From Pogostemon cablin (lineage: Eukaryota > Streptophyta > Magnoliopsida > Lamiales > Lamiaceae): a DNA stretch of 64,000 nucleotides. The stretch covers positions 9,792,602 to 9,856,601 of the forward strand of contig CM042996.1 in assembly GCA_023678885.1 (NCBI GenBank). Direction: 5' to 3'. A program made the translations under genes and the position numbers. Position 1 is the stretch's first letter. Every line of letters starts with the position of its first letter. The notes under the pieces were generated by a model. The model was not told where the DNA came from. It searched no databases and saw only the letters and a program-made list of their open reading frames with translations. Shown piece by piece: positions 58,746 through 64,000 of this stretch.

Positions 58746-61700
58746 TGTTGGCGTTCGATCATTTGGTTAACATGAACCGTTAGGGTTCCATACGTTTTTA
58801 AGAGTCAGCGGAAGCATGAAAACATAAAACGTATTGTCTTTCACTAGGGTAAGTTGAAGAAGATGGATTCTCGCCGGCAGCCTGCGCAGCCTCACCGTTT
58901 TGGGCATAACTCTTTCATCCGATGTCAGACTTGAGTGATCTACGCGCCAAAACGATCCTCTTTTCCATGGAATTCTGAGGTCTGTACCATTTTATAAAAA
59001 TCATACAAGTTGGTGGACAGCAGCAGCAAACAACCTTCCGGTCTTCTTCTGTTTTCCCAAGTCCAATCTCGACGTTGTGTGGGCAACGATTCTCGAGATC
59101 TTCTCAATCTGCTATTCCCTAACCCTCCTCACATGTTAGACGTGATTAATCAGTTAGATTAGGGTTTCCGGACAGCTGAGATGACTTATATATGGGCTAC
59201 AGCAAGGACCAGGAGGAGAAATTAGAGTTGGGCCTCCATTGGGCTTAAGTATCCAAGCTTAGCCCAAAGCTTATACTTAAGTCCAATAATAATAATATAT
59301 ATCACTAAAATATTATTACTGCACTACCGCTCTTATCCCATTATTACGTTATGGGCTCCTTATTATGAGTCTGTTAGTCTCCCCATGTTTAAGATATTCA
59401 ATGTCCATTAATTAATTAAGTTACTGACAACTCCATTAATTAATATCTCATCCGAGAGTAGTACCACTCAACCTCATTATCATGCCAGAATAAATCCACC
59501 TGCAAGGTTTACATGATAATCCTTATGAGCTCCTCAAGGGGACATCATCAACCTATAACGGACACGGATTCCTTCTACAATCAACAGCACACCATAGAGA
59601 CAACACTATTTCCCAACTCACCGAGTTTGTTGATTTAATTACATGTAAATCTCACGCATTGATGAATCAAAGAAATACATACTGCCTTACGTGTCGAGGT
59701 TATTGTATAGGGATTAAGAGCACGAACATCCATAATAACTGAGATCAAGTTCTCCTATAATTCAGTATAAGTCGAACGATCTCAAGCGGTCCCGATCAAT
59801 ACACACAAAGTGCACTAATATGATTCTATAGCCAAGACAAGCTAATACCAAACCACATTACAACCATTCCGATAGAGAGTCCCGTCTATCTCGGTTGTTA
59901 GCATCTGTTTATCCTTTATAAGAAAACCGATAATATGATCTTCTGCGTTGATGAGCATTTTCTCAACACATAAAATTATCCCCAAGTATAAAGGATATCA
60001 ATTGTAGTTTCGATAGGCAACCAAGTGATTATCGAACCTAAAGGACGGATGATTATCAATTTAATTATATTCTAATTAACTAAGATTATGTTGGCGAATT
60101 GGATTTGGTTTTGTTACAAGACTAAATAACATATAATTGAAATAGTAAAGTAAATAAGCAAGCAATAGAGAAAATTCGGTTGTGATCAAGTATGTAATTA
60201 AGTAGTTCTTCAGGTCATCCAGTTTTACTTATTAATTTCATTTCCATGTGTTGATGTCTGACTCTGGCTTGTGGTTTATGGACGCATCACTAAACCATGC
60301 AAGTTTACTCTATTGACTCAAGCAAACAAGCGTATGACACATGTGAATATCCTCGGAGCAAGAGATATACTTCATCCCCCCTTTCTAGGTATTATCATAA
60401 TCAATTATTTCTCATGCACTTAGTACTCTAACCCGATTTGATCTCCCTTTTTAGGCACTATTAAGTTATACTCTTTATCCTACTTATTAACTTGAATAAG
60501 ATTCAATTAACAAGTATCTATATGAGATAGTTCTAATAAGACTTCGGAATCCCTTCACTTAGAATTATAACATGAAATCCTACTCAACGGTGAAGGTACT
60601 CAATTAATAACCAAGAGATGTATTCAGACTCTACATAACAGTTAATGATGCACAAAACGACCGTGAGTATGAATTGAAAAAGTACAATCTTATATAAAAT
60701 AAACCACAAGTAGTGTTGTACGGAGTTTGCACATGGAAATTCAATTAACTCATAAAAATTTTATAACCCTAGAACTACCGTGGTGGTTCTAGCCCATGAT
60801 TGATCTATGAACAATCATGGTTGTTTAGTATGATCTTACTTGACATGCCAGACGAACCTCTCTTCACGACCCCTTCGGATGATGGTAGGGTTTCAGTGGT
60901 AGATGGATGATGGTTGATGTGTGTTGTATTATTTTCTTTTCTCCTGCGAAATCTCTTCTTTTATACTCATAGGACCTCCTTATGGGCTTAGGATGGGCCT
61001 TTTCTTGAAGCACACGTCAAATTTGGTAGAAGACATCCGGAATTACCATAAATAGTAGCAGCGAAACACCGTTCGACCAAGCCTGACTAGTCGAACACGG
61101 CCTCCAACTCGAACAACTGGTCGAGCAAGTTCTCTGGACACTTTTGACATTCTGCTTGACCAGCCTTCTCTGCTCAACCAAATTGATGTTGGTCGAGCAA
61201 CTCCTTCAAGTCGAACAAACTCTCTGTAAGTTTTGTTCACTTTGTTCGACCTCTGCTCATCTGCTCGACCAAGCTGATGTTGGTCGAGCAACGCCTCCAA
61301 GTCGAGCTAGCCCTCTGGACGGATCTGCACCATCCACTCGACTTAGCCTCCTTCGTTCGACCAAAATGATGTTGGTCGAACAAGCTCTTGAGGTCGAACG
61401 GCACCCAAAACTTGCCTCTAAAATCGTGTCATCCAATTACGAGCCTTTTGCACCTATTTTCCTATACAAATATGCTCAAAACAACCTTACAACCTCCAAT
61501 TCATGGCTTCTCCGTAAGCAATCTGATTTGTCTTAATAATAGACCAAATCCTCTTTCCACACGAATCAGAGTCTATAATACGTAAATTTGCACTCACATC
61601 ACGCGTGTTATCGCACAACATATTATCTACAGTATAAAGTAAGTGGACTATGGCATCGAAAATATAAATAAATTATAAGACGCAATCATTTGATCATATA

Positions 61701-61771
61701 ATTCTCATTTCAAATTAATTGTTTAAACGTTGTTCATACAAAAAGCTAGACTTTTAGTATACAATCCAACA
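58746..61771 (-). repeat. 5' LTR of the copia element, split by a solo gypsy LTR
   Basis: Starts (plus strand) TGTTGGCGTTCGATC and ends ACAATCCAACA. Removing 59949-61601 and one pentamer leaves about 1.37 kb that matches the other family E LTRs, including CTTCCGCGTGTTGTCGCAC across the insertion site. Confidence 0.88.
59949..61601 (-). mobile_element. Solo LTR, gypsy family B
   Basis: Plus strand: starts TGATGAGCATTTTCTC and ends TTGCACTCACATCA. It is flanked by TGCGT (59944-59948) and CGCGT (61602-61606). The intact site in other copies reads CCGCGTG, so the left copy has one C-to-T change. Half-sites occupy 61065-61400, and the TATAAAAG box is near 60963 on the minus strand. No internal region remains. 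Confidence 0.9.
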
Positions 61772-61929
61772 TTCATTTCTCATGCATTGTAATCAGACAT
61801 TAGATAATCATACGACAACACCTCAATCCATGCAAATCCTTGCAAAATGATCATTAACAATTATGCAACACCATGCATAAAAAATATAAGGTTTACTCAT
61901 TAGTTGTTCACTCTCTTCTTTCTGCAATT

Positions 61930-62330
61930 AGATAAGATGTATCTTAATGTGTGGCAGGAGCTACAATAGTCAGGGACATTCTTATAGCCTATCGAGATTT
62001 GCAACATGGCGGAGGAAATGTCATGGTTGATGATCTCAGGCAGCTTCTCTTGGACATCCACTTCCACTAAAATACAAACAAAATACCTTAAAGATTCATT
62101 GATTTCTCGATCATCAATTCATACCAAAGCTCCGATGGCCGATTCGAATAGTAAGATTCATAGACGAGGATAGTTATGTTGTCACCTAAGCGAACGATAG
62201 GGAAGACAAAAGTGTATGACCTGTCGTGGATAGACTCCAAGCGGATGCTAATCGAATCAGGCATGCGGGTATCAACGTGTGTGACCTGTTTTGATTGAGG
62301 ATCGAGGACTGTATGGTAGGCGTAGAACAC
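61930..62330 (-). pseudogene. Coding-like fragment with zinc-knuckle resemblance
   Basis: The frame at 62330-62088 (80 residues, DTRMPDSISIRLESIHDRSY and onward) is not recognised. Downstream, 62070-61935 reads VEVDVQEKLPEII and VPDYCSSCHTLRY. This resembles the region before and at the start of the zinc knuckle in plant LINE-type ORF1 proteins (DUF4283 type). The similarity is short, so this is tentative. Confidence 0.3.
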
Positions 62331-62389
62331 AAACCCTTATTATCTAGCGTGTGTGGTGGGAACCTATTAGTTGGAGATTGGGTGATTGG

Positions 62390-62545
62390 TAGCACATTGT
62401 AGGTGTGGAAATGAGATTGGCCGTAAGAAATGGTGGAGGCCGCTGGCGGTATTAGCACATTGCAGGTATAAGAGGGATAATGAGGTTGGTCGTAAGAAAT
62501 GGTGGAGGCCGCCGGCGGTATTAGCATATTGTAGGTGTTGAAAGG
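62390..62545. repeat. Tandem repeat of 63-69 bases
   Basis: TAGCACATTG(T/C)AGGT starts at 62390 and 62453, and TAGCATATTGTAGGT at 62522. GTAAGAAATGGTGGAGGCCG occurs in the first two units. Two and a half units. Confidence 0.8.
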
Positions 62546-62726
62546 AAATCATGTATACTAGTATACTAAATAAATTAAGTTATAATTGTTAATGATGTGC
62601 ACACCAGATCTTCTACATAATTTCCGTGCATCATATTTTATGCAACACGTTAAATGATTAACACATAAGAGGGAAATAAATCCAACCATTGCCCCTAGAA
62701 TTTAAGCATTCCTGAATAGGGTATAG

Positions 62727-62730
<4 letters not shown>

Positions 62731-62758
<28 letters not shown>

Positions 62759-62759
62759 A
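62731..62759. repeat. Microsatellite (CT)n
   Basis: About 14 uninterrupted CT units. Confidence 0.95.
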
Positions 62760-63070
62760 TGTGTGTCATCCATCCAACGGTGTGACATAGGAGATGATAT
62801 ACCAAAATGGTACAAAGAATCTGAACCGAATGATGTGGCATCTTATTTGGCTTTAAAATATAGATTACTGCCACTATATAAAAAATTCCAATTTGTAAGG
62901 TTGCATGTAATTTCAGGCCAAAACAAATTTTAAAATTGGATTAAAGTTGAACATGAAGGATCAAAATTGAAGAGAAATTGACTAAAATCTAGAATTTAAA
63001 TAGATAAAAGACCAAATGTGGATCTAAGCATAGTTAGAGGACTAAATATGATAATTTCTCATTCTTATAA

Positions 63071-64000
63071 TGTGATATAAAAGTGGATGATATTTATAAA
63101 AAAGAATAAAAAATTGAAGTATGTGAAAACTTTTAACATCACTACTCCACTCACATTCATCACTATATACACAATTCTACACAACATTGCTCATTGAAAG
63201 AGGGATTCAAGCCCTAACTTGGGATTTTTGAAGAACACAATTCCAATTCATTTGCACTCATGGCAATGACTAAGCGCAAGTTTTCTACACCCTATATATT
63301 TCACTGGGATATTGAAGGAATTGAATTTCTATTGGTATGGGTAGGTTGATTTATGCATGAATTGAAGTTCTTGATATGTATGTGCCATGTGTGACGAAAA
63401 TTGTATGTTCATTAGTTCATTTCACTCTGATTTGTTGTTGTTTACTTGGTTTATGGTGAAATTGATTAAGGCATGCAAATTTTCTTGTTAATTTGGATAT
63501 AGTGAATGTGTGCTGATGTAGTACCTAGGGTTCATGGAAAATTAAGATATTCTTTTTTAATTGTGAAGCATGAATTTCTGGAGTAGTTTATTTGCTTGAT
63601 AATAGTTTAATAATTCCGTGAACTTAATGATGTTAATTACATGAGTAGGAATTATTATCTAGTATGCATAGTAGTTAGTCAAGTATGTTGTGTTAATGCT
63701 TTGAATTTTATTGATTATTCATGAGTTCTTGAAAGGTATTGAATATGCATTTGAACTATGGATATTGAGAAAAATTGAAGCATTGTTATGATTGAAGCAT
63801 GTTAGGACTAGATTTTAATTTTTTTAGAGCATTATTGCTAGTCCTGCATGTGATTGTGAAGCAAACTTGTACAAGTTTAGGGGGTCTCTTTTACTTGTTA
63901 GTTTAGGCTGTAATATATTTCCAAAACTAGACTATTTGTAGAGGTCAACAAGAGGGGTAGAGCAGGCCCGTCTGTCATCACGCTAAAAGAGAAGATGGTT
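63071..64000 (+). other. Right flank; possible gene start at 63260
   Basis: A TATATAC box near 63168, then an ATG at 63260 opening MAMTKRKFSTPYIFHWDIEG and ten further codons to a TGA at 63349. A GTATGG just before the stop could be a splice donor. The peptide is not recognised, and the following 650 bases are AT-rich and closed. This may be the first exon of a gene or a chance frame. Confidence 0.2.

Larger units (their letters stand above)
51986..61771 (-). mobile_element. Complete copia element, family E, degenerate
   Basis: 3' LTR 51986-53363, purine tract at 53364, decayed pol, GC-rich leader, initiator-Met primer site at 58743-58732, and 5' LTR 58746-61771, all on the minus strand. The flanking pentamers are TTTAT (51981-51985) and TTCAT (61772-61776), one change apart. 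A solo gypsy LTR (59949-61601) sits in the 5' LTR. Pol is full of stops and shifts. Confidence 0.88.
50733..63060. mobile_element. 12.3 kb Mutator-like unit with inverted ends
   Basis: GAGAAATTATCACATTTG at the left end and the complement of CAAATGTGG...CTAAATATGATAATTTCTC at the right end are inverted over about 150 bases. An exact 10-base duplication, ATTCTTATAA, flanks them (50723-50732 and 63061-63070). Mutator-like elements give 9-11 base duplications. Without the copia insertion the unit is about 2.5 kb. No transposase was recognised. Confidence 0.7.

Overview
This window is nuclear DNA from a flowering plant, most likely a dicot. The evidence is Ty3/gypsy elements of the Athila type primed by tRNA-Asp, Ty1/copia elements primed by initiator tRNA-Met, CACTA, hAT, Mutator-like and Stowaway-type DNA transposons, and a short insert of plastid ycf2. 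I find no intact host gene. Almost everything is transposable element, nested up to three levels deep, and every recognisable coding region is broken.

Region 1 (1-19.3 kb). An LTR of an Athila-like element (family C, minus strand) is split by a 7.0 kb non-autonomous element (family A, 428-7451), which has an exact 5-bp target duplication, ATGAC. The inside of A is a mosaic of displaced and inverted LTR pieces. To the right lies an Athila-like coding region on the minus strand, in transcription order: LTR B (19343-17639), tRNA-Asp binding site, truncated gag, protease, reverse transcriptase, RNase H, integrase, and a spliced envelope-position ORF of the Athila ORF1 family (10994-8967). Nearly all premature stops are single transitions from Gln, Arg or Trp codons. 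Arrays of inverted TTCGACC/GGTCGAA half-sites sit upstream of the TATA box in LTRs A and B, between gag and pol, and upstream of the envelope-like ORF.

Region 2 (19.3-33.5 kb). A copia leader and LTR, a solo gypsy LTR and a second copia LTR are followed by AT-rich DNA. A 5.0 kb Mutator-like element (27478-32454, exact 9-bp duplication) holds a 2.2 kb hAT element (29200-31378, exact 8-bp duplication) with a tandem subterminal array, and smaller MITEs.

Region 3 (33.5-47.0 kb). A 5'-truncated copy of family A carries a solo copia LTR in its internal region and a 9.3 kb CACTA element (37221-46564, TAT duplication) in its 3' LTR. The CACTA element holds intron-containing fragments resembling at least three unrelated host genes: an NHL-repeat protein, ribosomal protein SA and a DnaJ protein.

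Region 4 (47.0-64 kb). A broken Mutator transposase gene, part of it present twice, is followed by a plastid ycf2 fragment. Then comes a 12.3 kb Mutator-like unit (50733-63060, exact 10-bp duplication) that contains a whole copia element (51986-61771), whose 5' LTR contains a solo gypsy LTR (59949-61601). The last kilobase holds nothing certain. All coordinates and repeat matches were read by eye, so boundaries may be off by a few bases.
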